A stretch of DNA of 64,000 bases from an uncultured Bacilli bacterium (GTDB taxonomy: Bacteria; Bacillota_I; Bacilli_A; RF39; UBA660), in contig CATBQD010000002.1 in the NCBI GenBank assembly GCA_949505625.1, positions 93,650-157,649 of the forward strand, in the 5' to 3' direction. The position numbers were made by a program, and so were the translations under genes. Shown in pieces: positions 43,772 through 51,976 of this stretch. The number at the start of each line of letters is the position of its first letter. Position 1 is the stretch's first letter. Below the pieces are notes generated by a model. The model was not told the DNA's origin. It did not search any database and saw only the letters and a list, made by a program, of their open reading frames with translations.

Positions 43772-44515
43772 ATGAAGTTAATATTGGAAGAGCATTTTGA
43801 TAATTTAAATAATTGGAATTTTGAATATGGTTTTGTTAGAAATCATGAAGATCAGTATTATGTAGATCGGAATATAAAACTAGAAAATGGTATTACTATC
43901 TATGGAAAAAAAGAGAAAATTGAAAATTCTAATTATGATAGAAATAGTCAAGATTGGAGAAAAAATAGAAGATTTGGATATTATACTTCTACATCAATTA
44001 ATACAAAAGGCCATTTTGATTTTAAATATGGAATGATGGAAGTGAAAGCTAGAATTCCAATTTCAATAGGAGCGTGGCCAGCAATTTGGTTGATGGGCAG
44101 TGAAGAAGAATACCCATATTGCGATGAAGTAGATATAATGGAAATGTATTTGTGGCAGAATCAACCAACAATATTAGGAAATTTTATGTATTATGGTAAC
44201 CAACAATGCAATTGGAATACAAAAATGATTGCAGCAAATTATTTTAAAGAAAAAGATAACAATTGGGAAAATCAATTTCATATATGGAAATTAGACTGGA
44301 ATAATCAATATATGCGTATATATTTAGATGACGAATTAATTAACCAAATTGAAATTGCTAAATTTAAAAATGGAAACTTTCATAAAAATTATTATATTTT
44401 ATTGAATTTAGCAATTGGAGGACATGGTGCTTTGCCAGAAGAAGGTGAGCTTCCTCTTAAATATGAAATCGAATATGTAAAAGTATATCAGAAAGAGGAA
44501 GATTACAATGGCTGA
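43772..44515 (+). CDS. Glycoside hydrolase family 16 enzyme without signal peptide
   Basis: Protein of 247 residues. The GH16 catalytic motif is CDEVDIMEMY (E119 nucleophile, D121, E124 acid/base), with YGMMEVKARIPISIGAWPAIWLMG before it and FHIWKLDWNNQYMRIYLDDELI after it. The family cleaves beta-1,3 or beta-1,3-1,4 glucans and related polysaccharides, normally outside the cell. This protein starts MKLILEEHFDNLNNW with no export signal, so it may act on imported oligosaccharides. It overlaps the acetyltransferase gene by eight bases. Confidence 0.87.
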   Translation: MKLILEEHFDNLNNWNFEYGFVRNHEDQYYVDRNIKLENGITIYGKKEKIENSNYDRNSQDWRKNRRFGYYTSTSINTKGHFDFKYGMMEVKARIPISIGAWPAIWLMGSEEEYPYCDEVDIMEMYLWQNQPTILGNFMYYGNQQCNWNTKMIAANYFKEKDNNWENQFHIWKLDWNNQYMRIYLDDELINQIEIAKFKNGNFHKNYYILLNLAIGGHGALPEEGELPLKYEIEYVKVYQKEEDYNG

Positions 44516-44999
44516 AGAAATAGAAATTTTAAATTTATTGGATAGTCCTCAATATTTGAGGGAAGTATCAGAATGGATATGGAACCAATGGTCTAAAAAT
44601 CATGGTTATACTTTAGAGGATGTTATTTATAGAACAAAACATTCATTATCGAAAAATAGCATTCCAGCCATGTATATCGCCGTATACCAAGAGGAAGTAA
44701 TAGGAGTTGTTTCTATATGGAGGAATGATTTGAATTCTAGGCAAGATTTATTTCCTTGGATGTCTACATTATTTGTAAAAGAGAAATATAGAAATAAAGG
44801 TGTTGGAAAAAAGCTACAAGCAATATGTATAAATAATTCTCGAAAATTAGGATATAAGAATTTATACTTGATTACTGATCATGAAAATTATTATGAAAAA
44901 ATGGGATGGAAATTCCTTGAAAAGGCTCCGCTAGGAGATGGATATTATACAAGAATATATAATTATGAATTAGAAGATAACGTGGGTTTTAACTATTGA
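44508..44999 (+). CDS. GNAT-family N-acetyltransferase
   Basis: Protein of 163 residues with the GNAT core: MYIAVYQEEVIGVVSIW, STLFVKEKYRNKGVGKKLQ (acetyl-CoA loop RxxGxG) and YLITDHENYYEKMGWKF. Substrate unknown. It is co-transcribed with the GH16 gene. Confidence 0.85.
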   Translation: MAEEIEILNLLDSPQYLREVSEWIWNQWSKNHGYTLEDVIYRTKHSLSKNSIPAMYIAVYQEEVIGVVSIWRNDLNSRQDLFPWMSTLFVKEKYRNKGVGKKLQAICINNSRKLGYKNLYLITDHENYYEKMGWKFLEKAPLGDGYYTRIYNYELEDNVGFNY

Positions 45000-45088
45000 A
45001 ATATCTTAGTTTCAAACAAAAATGTTAAAAATGTTGAATGAAAAAAGAAAATGTGCTATAATGTTTTTGTAAAAAAGGAGTGAGAGAT

Positions 45089-45427
45089 ATGGCAAAGTTT
45101 TGTCAAAATTGTGGTACTGAAATCAAAGATGGAGCAGATATTTGCTTAAATTGTGGAAAACAAGTATCAAAAGGAAGTAATAGTAATGGCCAAGGAGGCG
45201 GAAAATCTAAAATCGCTGCTGGCTTATTAGGAATCTTCTTAGGATCATTTGGAGTTCATAACTTTTATTTAGGTTATACTGGAAAAGCAGTTGCTCAATT
45301 ATTGATAACAGTTCTTACTTGCGGAATTGGCGCAGCAATTTCAAGTATCTGGGGATTAATTGAAGGAATTCTAATTTTAACTGGAAGCATTGATAAAGAT
45401 GCAAACGGAAATTATTTAGAAAACTAA
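45089..45427 (+). CDS. Zinc-ribbon plus TM2-domain protein
   Basis: Protein of 112 residues. FCQNCGTEIKDGADICLNCGK is a zinc ribbon, followed by a Gly/Ser linker and a TM2 domain (AAGLLGIFLGSFGVHNFYLGYTGKAVAQLL, then GIGAAISSIWGLIEGILIL). The ATG at 45089 follows GGAGTGAGAG. These proteins are common in Bacillota; function unsettled. Confidence 0.87.
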   Translation: MAKFCQNCGTEIKDGADICLNCGKQVSKGSNSNGQGGGKSKIAAGLLGIFLGSFGVHNFYLGYTGKAVAQLLITVLTCGIGAAISSIWGLIEGILILTGSIDKDANGNYLEN

Positions 45428-45447
45428 AAGTCTTAATAGACTTTTTT
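45425..45447 (+). terminator. Terminator after the TM2 gene
   Basis: AAAAGTCT-TAAT-AGACTTTT with further T, overlapping the stop codon. Confidence 0.8.
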
Positions 45448-45451
45448 CGTT

Positions 45452-45817
45452 ATGAATAGAATTTTTAAGAGTTTTTTATTTCTTATAGAATTTGTAATGT
45501 GTTACTTGATTTTATCTGGCAAGCTTTTTACAAATTGTATAATAAAACAATTTTTTCATATTTCTTGTCCAGCGTGTGGTTTTACTAGAGGTTTTAGAGC
45601 TATATTAAATGGTGAGTTATTAAAAGCCATTGAATATAATTTATTGTCTATACCAGTTTTTATATTTTTTGTTCTTGTAAATAGTTATCTTATCTATGAT
45701 ATTATAACTGGAAAAAAGAAAACAGATCATATTTTTAATAGATTAGGAAAATTTACAATTCCTATTTTGTTTATATTATTATTGAATATGATTATTAATA
45801 ATTTTAGAGGAATATAG
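45452..45817 (+). CDS. DUF2752 membrane protein
   Basis: Protein of 121 residues with three membrane helices and the diagnostic CPACGFTRGFRAILNGE segment of DUF2752. The family often sits beside TM2-domain genes, as here. No strong binding site is visible before the ATG. Function unknown. Confidence 0.78.
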   Translation: MNRIFKSFLFLIEFVMCYLILSGKLFTNCIIKQFFHISCPACGFTRGFRAILNGELLKAIEYNLLSIPVFIFFVLVNSYLIYDIITGKKKTDHIFNRLGKFTIPILFILLLNMIINNFRGI

Positions 45818-45820
45818 ATA

Positions 45821-45844
45821 AATCTTGATTTAGATTGTTTTTTT
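45821..45844 (+). terminator. Terminator after the DUF2752 gene
   Basis: AATCT-TGATTT-AGATT hairpin, then G and seven or more T. Confidence 0.6.
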
Positions 45845-45962
45845 AATACTTATCATAATATTAATGAATTATAATATTGAATTGAAAAATTATAAAAAGA
45901 AATAGGTTTGCTTATAACATATTTCTTTTTTCTATGTTATACTATTAATAGGAAGTGATTTT

Positions 45963-46307
45963 ATGGCAAAGTTTTGTGGTAATTGTGGAAAGGAATTAAA
46001 AGAGGGAGCTTATGCATGTTTAAATTGTGGCAAAAAAGTAGTCCAGACTTCTACAGCGGTTCCAAAAGATTTTGATAAAAATTTAATTATTGCAATAGTA
46101 GTTGGGATAATTGGGGTTGCATTAATTGCGTTTTTTTGGTTGTTTATTGCTGTGTCTGAAGAATTAGAGTCAGAAAATTTTACAAATTATTCAACTAGAA
46201 AATCTTGTTGTGGGAAAGCAGGCGGAAAATGGTTAGATGACAGATGTATTGAAGGGTATTGGTTTGATGATGATTATTATGATAGTTGCATAGATAATAG
46301 TTTTTAA
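45963..46307 (+). CDS. Zinc-ribbon membrane protein with Cys-rich tail
   Basis: Protein of 114 residues. AKFCGNCGKELKEGAYACLNCGKK closely resembles the ribbon of the 45089 protein. A membrane helix (LIIAIVVGIIGVALIAFFWLFIAV) follows, then a tail with CCGKAGGKWLDDRC and a final Cys. The tail may be extracytoplasmic. Function unknown. Confidence 0.75.
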   Translation: MAKFCGNCGKELKEGAYACLNCGKKVVQTSTAVPKDFDKNLIIAIVVGIIGVALIAFFWLFIAVSEELESENFTNYSTRKSCCGKAGGKWLDDRCIEGYWFDDDYYDSCIDNSF

Positions 46308-46316
46308 AAGATAAAG

Positions 46317-46340
46317 AATCTAAAAAATTTAGATTTTTTT
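46317..46340 (+). terminator. Terminator before the second ABC module
   Basis: AATCTAAA-AAA-TTTAGATT with five or more T. Confidence 0.85.
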
Positions 46341-46344
46341 CTTT

Positions 46345-46362
46345 TTGTAACTTACTTGTAAC
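46345..46362 (+). promoter_or_regulatory. Direct repeats upstream of ABC operon, likely response regulator site
   Basis: TTGTAAC occurs at 46345-46351 and 46356-46362, an 11-base period that suits binding of an OmpR-type dimer on one DNA face. A TATACT follows at 46373-46378, and no proper -35 is present, as expected for an activated promoter. Confidence 0.6.
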
Positions 46363-46396
46363 ATTGTTTGTTTATACTAAAAATAGAGGTGTAAAT

Positions 46397-47068
46397 ATGG
46401 AGATATTAAAGGTAGAAAATTTAACTAAAATTTATGGAAAAGAGAATAATCAAGTTATTGCTTTAGATCATGTTTCTTTCTCTATTGAAAAAGGAGAGTT
46501 TGTAGCGATTGTAGGAGCCAGTGGATCTGGAAAATCAACATTGCTTCATTTAATTGGTGGAGTAGATAGACCAACTAGTGGTCATGTTTATATAGAAGGA
46601 CAAGATATTTATCATTTTAATGATGACAAATTGGCTATATTTAGAAGAAGGCAAGTAGGACTTATTTATCAGTTTTATAATTTAATTCCGATTTTAAATG
46701 TAGAGGAAAATATTACTTTACCATTAGACTTGGATAATCGTAAAATAGAAAAAGGAAAGTTAGAAGAATTATTGAAATTATTAGGATTAGAAAATAGAAG
46801 AAAACATTTGCCGAATGAATTATCAGGAGGACAACAGCAAAGAACGAGTATTGGGAGAGCTTTAATTACAAGTCCAGCCATTATTTTGGCAGATGAGCCT
46901 ACAGGAAACTTAGACAGTAAAGCAAGTGATGAAATTATTCATTTGTTAAAAAAAGCCAATCAGGAATATCAACAAACGATTATTATGATTACTCATAATT
47001 TAGAATTGGCGTCTTTTGCAGATAGAATTATTAAATTAGAAGATGGAAGAATCGTTGAGGTGAAATAA
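46397..47068 (+). CDS. ABC transporter ATP-binding protein (MacB/LolD type)
   Basis: Protein of 223 residues with Walker A GASGSGKST, Q-loop IYQFYNLIPILNVEEN, signature LSGGQQQR, Walker [13 protein letters not shown] and switch ITHN. It belongs to the family that energises FtsX-like permeases. The start was set at 46397 after GAGGTGT. The permease gene follows after one base. Confidence 0.92.
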   Translation: MEILKVENLTKIYGKENNQVIALDHVSFSIEKGEFVAIVGASGSGKSTLLHLIGGVDRPTSGHVYIEGQDIYHFNDDKLAIFRRRQVGLIYQFYNLIPILNVEENITLPLDLDNRKIEKGKLEELLKLLGLENRRKHLPNELSGGQQQRTSIGRALITSPAIILADEPTGNLDSKASDEIIHLLKKANQEYQQTIIMITHNLELASFADRIIKLEDGRIVEVK

Positions 47069-47069
47069 C

Positions 47070-49535
47070 ATGAAGGCGTTAAAAAGAATCGTTTTTAAAA
47101 ACTTAAAATTGAATAAGAGAAGAACGGCTGGAACTGTTCTTGGCATTATTCTTTCAACTATGCTTATTTGTGTTGTTTTGTTTTTATTTTCTAGTTTTTA
47201 TTATATTATTATTGAAAGTCAAACCAATTCATTTGGATATTATCATATGCAAGTAGGCTCTTTAGATGAAAATGATATTGAAACTTTAAAACTAAACCGC
47301 GACATTAAAGAAGTATATCCTGTTTTTTCTGTTGGAACGAGTGAAATAGAAACCAATGAAAAAGAAATTAAGCAGTTTTTAGTGTTATCTATGAGTGAGA
47401 ATTCTTCAAAAAAATTAGGATATAAATTAGTAAGTGGAAGATATCCTAAAAAAGAAGATGAAATCATATTTTCTCAATCTTGGATGAAAGATATTCCATA
47501 CAGTGTTGGTGATACGATTACACTTAATATTAGCACATCAGATTTTAATTCAAAAGAAGAATTAACTGAAAATCAAAAAACATATAAAATTGTAGGAATT
47601 GCAAATTATGGAGAAGGAAGACCATATGCATTAGTTGGAAATACCAAGGATTATGCTGAACTAAATGCTTATATTGTATTAAAAAATCCTAGAAATTATA
47701 AAAGTGTATTACCAGAAATCGAAAAAAAATATTGTAATTCATTATGTATGCAGAATGAATTTATATTACAAATGGAAAGCTTTGATTTTGAAAATCCAAA
47801 TATAAAAATTGTTTTTGGAATAGGTTCTGTTATTTTATTTATTATTGTATTTATGAGTTTTTTCTGTATAAAAAATATTTTTATGATTTCAATGACTGAA
47901 AAAATGAAGTTATATGGAATGTTACGTAGTGTAGGCGCTACAAAAAAGCAGATAAGGAGAAGTATTCTTTTAGAAGGGTTTTTGCTTGGATTAATTGGAA
48001 TCCCACTTGGGATTATATTTGGTATTCTATTAATTTATTTTTTATTTTTTTGTATGAACATGATTGTTGGAGAATATTATTTTGAAAATATGAAATATTT
48101 AGAAGTCCATTTATCGATTTTACCTATACTGATGGCCACACTCTTAAGTATGATTACTATTTATTTTTCTTCTAATCGTGCAATTAGAAAGTTAAAGAGA
48201 ATTGTTCCTATTGAAGTACTAAAAAATAGTGGGGAAATTAATTCAAAAAAGATTAGAATTCCTAAATGGATTAAAAGATACATGAAAATAGGAGGAGTAA
48301 TTGCTTATAAAAATCTGAAAAGAAGCAAGAAAAAGTATCGAGCAACAGTAATCTCACTTATTGTTTGTATATGTTCTTTTGTTTTAGCAAATTCTCTCAT
48401 TAAAGAGGCTTTAAATAGTGCTAAAAATAGATTTGATATAAAAGATTATAATGTGTTTGTAGAAAATGCTCATTTACTAAATAAAGAAGAATTAAAAACA
48501 TTAAATCGTTTAAAGAACATTCGAAATTATTATAATGCTTATAATAGTGCTTATCTTTATCAATCAGACAATAAATCGGATGGTTATTTAGAAATATACG
48601 ATTTAAGTAAAATTGTAAATAATCCATATTTTTCTATTATACAGGATGGAGATTGTGAAAGTGATGCTCAAGGTTATATACATTGTTCTAGTGGGCATGC
48701 TAATTTATTAATAGTAGCTTTAGATGATACTAATTATCAGACTTATTTGAAACAATTAAATTTAGATATTAAAGAAATGGAAAAGAAAGGAATTTTAATA
48801 GACTTGCTTCCGAGTTGTACCGTTGCAAACAAAGACTGCCAAAGAGATTATATTTATACAGAACATGATATAATAGAAGGGATTTATCATGGAGAAAAAT
48901 TATCTATTGAAGTAGCAAAAGTAACTTCACTTATTCCAAATGGTGTTACAACACATGAAATGTCTTCAAAACTAATCGTGTCTCTCTCTGATTATCAAAA
49001 CCTGAATTTTAAGCTTGCCTCTATAGGAATTGATGCACAAGATCCTTACCAAACATATGAGGAAATTACAAATATAAATGATAAATTAGATGTATATAAC
49101 TATACTGCATCTCAAAGAAGAGAATATTCTTTTTTCTACCTTCTGAAGCTTCTTTTATACTGGTTTTTAGGAATAATAGCTAGTATTGCAATTATTAATA
49201 TTTTTAATACGATTACATCAAATGTTCATTTGAGACAAAATGAATTTGCAATTTTAAAAAGTATTGGAATGACAAGGAAAGAATTTCATCAAATGATTAT
49301 TTTAGAGACTATTTTTTATTCCGTAAAATCACTTATTATTGGTTCTTTCTTAGGATTCTTGGGAAGTTTTATCATTAGTAATTATATTCTTCATGAACCG
49401 TTTCATTTTCCTTATCAGTCTATTATAGTTTCTATTTTATTTATATTTGTATTTGTATTTATCGTCATGTGTTATTCTTTTTCAAAAATAAATAAACAAA
49501 ATATTATAGAAACGATTAGAAATGAAAATATATAA
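47070..49535 (+). CDS. FtsX-like ABC transporter permease
   Basis: Protein of 821 residues. An N-terminal helix is followed by a large extracytoplasmic domain, a helix block near 260-370 (FSFFCIKNIF region through ILPILMATLLSMITIYFSS), a second extracytoplasmic domain, and a C-terminal three-helix block with NEFAILKSIGMTRKEFHQMIILETIFY. The duplicated FtsX arrangement fits MacB-like or lipid/peptide exporters of Bacillota. It is linked to the two-component system downstream, so a stress or antimicrobial signal is likely. Confidence 0.88.
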   Translation: MKALKRIVFKNLKLNKRRTAGTVLGIILSTMLICVVLFLFSSFYYIIIESQTNSFGYYHMQVGSLDENDIETLKLNRDIKEVYPVFSVGTSEIETNEKEIKQFLVLSMSENSSKKLGYKLVSGRYPKKEDEIIFSQSWMKDIPYSVGDTITLNISTSDFNSKEELTENQKTYKIVGIANYGEGRPYALVGNTKDYAELNAYIVLKNPRNYKSVLPEIEKKYCNSLCMQNEFILQMESFDFENPNIKIVFGIGSVILFIIVFMSFFCIKNIFMISMTEKMKLYGMLRSVGATKKQIRRSILLEGFLLGLIGIPLGIIFGILLIYFLFFCMNMIVGEYYFENMKYLEVHLSILPILMATLLSMITIYFSSNRAIRKLKRIVPIEVLKNSGEINSKKIRIPKWIKRYMKIGGVIAYKNLKRSKKKYRATVISLIVCICSFVLANSLIKEALNSAKNRFDIKDYNVFVENAHLLNKEELKTLNRLKNIRNYYNAYNSAYLYQSDNKSDGYLEIYDLSKIVNNPYFSIIQDGDCESDAQGYIHCSSGHANLLIVALDDTNYQTYLKQLNLDIKEMEKKGILIDLLPSCTVANKDCQRDYIYTEHDIIEGIYHGEKLSIEVAKVTSLIPNGVTTHEMSSKLIVSLSDYQNLNFKLASIGIDAQDPYQTYEEITNINDKLDVYNYTASQRREYSFFYLLKLLLYWFLGIIASIAIINIFNTITSNVHLRQNEFAILKSIGMTRKEFHQMIILETIFYSVKSLIIGSFLGFLGSFIISNYILHEPFHFPYQSIIVSILFIFVFVFIVMCYSFSKINKQNIIETIRNENI

Positions 49536-49582
49536 AGGCTTTCTGCCTTTTTATGTTATACTAAAAAGAGGGAGCAAATGAT

Positions 49583-50233
49583 ATGAGAATTTTATTGATT
49601 GAGGATAGTGAAATGATTATCAAAGGATTAGGATATGCACTTTCTGAAAATGGTTATGAACTTCATATAAAAAGTACAATAAAAGAAGCAGAGTTATTTT
49701 TAAATAAAAATAGAGTAGATCTTATTATATTAGATGTTTTACTACCAGATGGGGATGGCTTTTCTTTTTTCCAGAACAATATTAATAAAGAAAATATTCC
49801 AACAATATTCTTAACAGCAAAAGATGAAGAAGAGGATATTGTAAATGGTCTTATGATGGGGGCAGAAGACTATATAACAAAGCCATTTTCTACTAAAGAG
49901 CTTTTGGCACGCATTTCTAAAATATTACTTCGCCATCAAAATACAAACAAAATAAAAGTAAAAAATATTACATTTGATATAGAAAAAATGGTTGTCTATA
50001 GAGACCTTCAACCAATAGAATTTACAAGCTTAGAATTAAAGCTTTTGCATCTTTTATTTTTAAATATTGGGAAAGTCGTTTCTAGAAATACAATATTAGA
50101 TAGTATTTGGCAATGGACAGGAAATGAAGTAGATGACCATACAATAACAGTTTATTTAAAAAGAATTAGAGAAAAACTAGGAAATAATAATATTATTATT
50201 ACAGTAAAGGGAATTGGATATAGGATTGATTGA
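49583..50233 (+). CDS. OmpR-family response regulator
   Basis: Protein of 216 residues: the receiver domain has E7-D8 and phosphoacceptor D51 (LIILDVLLPDGDG) with TAKDEE and ITKPFS; the winged helix has LDSIWQWTGNEVDDHTITVYLKRIREKL. It probably binds the TTGTAAC direct repeats upstream of the ABC genes. GGGAGC precedes the ATG. The kinase gene follows after one base. Confidence 0.9.
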   Translation: MRILLIEDSEMIIKGLGYALSENGYELHIKSTIKEAELFLNKNRVDLIILDVLLPDGDGFSFFQNNINKENIPTIFLTAKDEEEDIVNGLMMGAEDYITKPFSTKELLARISKILLRHQNTNKIKVKNITFDIEKMVVYRDLQPIEFTSLELKLLHLLFLNIGKVVSRNTILDSIWQWTGNEVDDHTITVYLKRIREKLGNNNIIITVKGIGYRID

Positions 50234-50234
50234 T

Positions 50235-51443
50235 ATGGAAAATAAAGTATTGTTAAAAAAATATTTAAAAAAAACAGGTTTTACTTTAATATTATTTCTA
50301 ATCTTATTTCTGTTTTTCCAAAAAGGAACGTATCAAATTTATGTTATTCGTACGAATCAGAAAATAAACGCAATTTTAGAAAAGGTTATAGAACAATATC
50401 CAAATGTTTCTAAAAATGAATTAATTGAATTACTAAATAGTAAAAGTGTTAAAAGTTCATTAGCAAGTGATTATGGAATTGATATAAATAAAGAATCTTA
50501 TTTACCAGAAAATGATAGACAACTTTTTTGGAACATACTATTCAGTATTCTGTTTTTTCTTATTTTGATAGGTGTATTAGGAAAACTATTTTTAGAATAT
50601 CAAAATAAAAAAGATAAAGAACTTCAGTCGATTATAAAGTTGATAGAACAAATTAATCGAAAAAATTACGAAATTGATATTGATACAATGTCAGAAGATG
50701 AATTTTCTATTTTAAAAAATGAAATTTATAAAACAACATTGCTTTTGAAAGAAGAAGCTGAAGTTTCCAAAAAGGATAAATTAGAATTAAAGAAATCATT
50801 ATCTGATATTTCACATCAACTAAAAACACCGCTTTCCTCTATTTTAATTCTTTTAGATAATATGATTGATAATCCTAATATGGAACAAAAGGTAAGAGAG
50901 GAATTTATTCATGATATAAAAAGAGAAATCATGAACATTAAATTTTTAGTAGGAACGATTCTTAAATTAGCGCAGTTAGATTCTAATACTGTAAAATTTC
51001 TAAATGAACCAGTTTCCATTTCAAAATTATTAACGGAAGCAAAAGAAAATGTACAAGCATTATGTGATTTAAGAAATGTTTATATAGAAGTATATTTGGA
51101 TAAAGAAAGTAAAATCAATTGCGATCTTAAATGGCAGGTTGAAGCGATCACCAATATTTTAAAAAATTGTGTAGAACATTCTTTTTCAAATACAAATGTA
51201 ACAGTTCATGTAGTAAGCACTCCACTTTATGTTAAAATTTATATTGAGAATATTGGAAATCCAATTGATAGAAAAGATCTACCCCACATTTTTAAGCGTT
51301 TTTATAAAGGAAAAAATTCTAGAGAGGATAGCATTGGAATAGGGCTTTCGCTTTCTAAAAAGATTATTGAAAGTGCGAATGGTACAATTTATGTAATTTC
51401 TAATAATGAGAAGACTGAATTTCAAATTACTTATTTTATATAG
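50235..51443 (+). CDS. Sensor histidine kinase
   Basis: Protein of 402 residues. Two membrane helices (about 15-33 and 99-120) enclose a short ~65-residue extracytoplasmic sensor. A coiled-coil/HAMP-like stretch follows, then the H-box SDISHQLKTPLSS (H194), N-box ITNILKNCVEHS and IGIGLSLSKKIIES. It pairs with the regulator just upstream. Unlike the 27668 kinase it has a modest external domain. Confidence 0.9.
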   Translation: MENKVLLKKYLKKTGFTLILFLILFLFFQKGTYQIYVIRTNQKINAILEKVIEQYPNVSKNELIELLNSKSVKSSLASDYGIDINKESYLPENDRQLFWNILFSILFFLILIGVLGKLFLEYQNKKDKELQSIIKLIEQINRKNYEIDIDTMSEDEFSILKNEIYKTTLLLKEEAEVSKKDKLELKKSLSDISHQLKTPLSSILILLDNMIDNPNMEQKVREEFIHDIKREIMNIKFLVGTILKLAQLDSNTVKFLNEPVSISKLLTEAKENVQALCDLRNVYIEVYLDKESKINCDLKWQVEAITNILKNCVEHSFSNTNVTVHVVSTPLYVKIYIENIGNPIDRKDLPHIFKRFYKGKNSREDSIGIGLSLSKKIIESANGTIYVISNNEKTEFQITYFI

Positions 51444-51477
51444 TTAGTTGCACTTATTATAGAAAGATAAAAAAATT

Positions 51478-51508
51478 AGATAAGAAGATGATTTGATTAT
51501 CTTTTTTT
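51478..51508 (+). terminator. Terminator after the two-component system
   Basis: AGATAA pairs with TTATCT across 13 bases, with a T-run after the stem. Confidence 0.7.
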
Positions 51509-51517
51509 ATTTTCGCC

Positions 51518-51547
51518 TTGACAATTGAATAGACGTTCAACTATAAT
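51518..51547 (+). promoter_or_regulatory. cad operon promoter
   Basis: Consensus TTGACA, an 18-base spacer and perfect TATAAT. The first ArsR-type inverted repeat fills the spacer. Confidence 0.9.
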
Positions 51548-51571
51548 AAATATGGTTGAACAATTATTCAA
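51525..51571 (+). promoter_or_regulatory. Two CadC/ArsR operators (TTGAA-N6-TTCAA)
   Basis: Perfect 5-6-5 inverted repeats lie at 51525-51540 (inside the promoter spacer) and 51556-51571 (just past the -10). Both fit ArsR/SmtB-type sites, so the metal-free repressor would block polymerase. Confidence 0.8.
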
Positions 51572-51600
51572 TTATACATAAGATGTAATAGGAGGTTTTT

Positions 51601-51963
51601 ATGGGAAGAAATGAATTTACTTGTGACTGTAATATTATTCATCAAAAAGCAGTAGATGAAGTGTTACAAAAAATGCCGACAGAAAATACTTTTAATCATT
51701 TGGCTGATTTATTTAAATTAATTGGAGATACTACAAGATGTAGAATTCTATTTGCACTTGATAACGATGAAATGTGTGTGTGTGATTTAGCCAATGTTCT
51801 AAATATGACGAAATCTTCTATATCACATCAACTTGCGGTTTTAAGAAGAAGTGGAGTTGTTCGATGTAGAAAAAGTGGAAAAGAAGTGTATTATACTTTG
51901 GATGATGAGCATATAGTGAAACTATTTGAAATCGGACTAGAACATATTAACCATAGAGGTTAG
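51601..51963 (+). CDS. cadC: ArsR/SmtB-family metal-sensing repressor
   Basis: Protein of 120 residues with a winged helix (DLANVLNMTKSSISHQLAVLRRSGVV). The cysteines C8 and C10 near the N-terminus and C59 and C61 (MCVCDLA) match the Cd/Pb site arrangement of CadC. On binding metal it should leave the two operators upstream and allow expression of the following ATPase. AGGAGG precedes the ATG. Confidence 0.92.
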   Translation: MGRNEFTCDCNIIHQKAVDEVLQKMPTENTFNHLADLFKLIGDTTRCRILFALDNDEMCVCDLANVLNMTKSSISHQLAVLRRSGVVRCRKSGKEVYYTLDDEHIVKLFEIGLEHINHRG

Positions 51964-51976
51964 AAAGGAAGATAAC

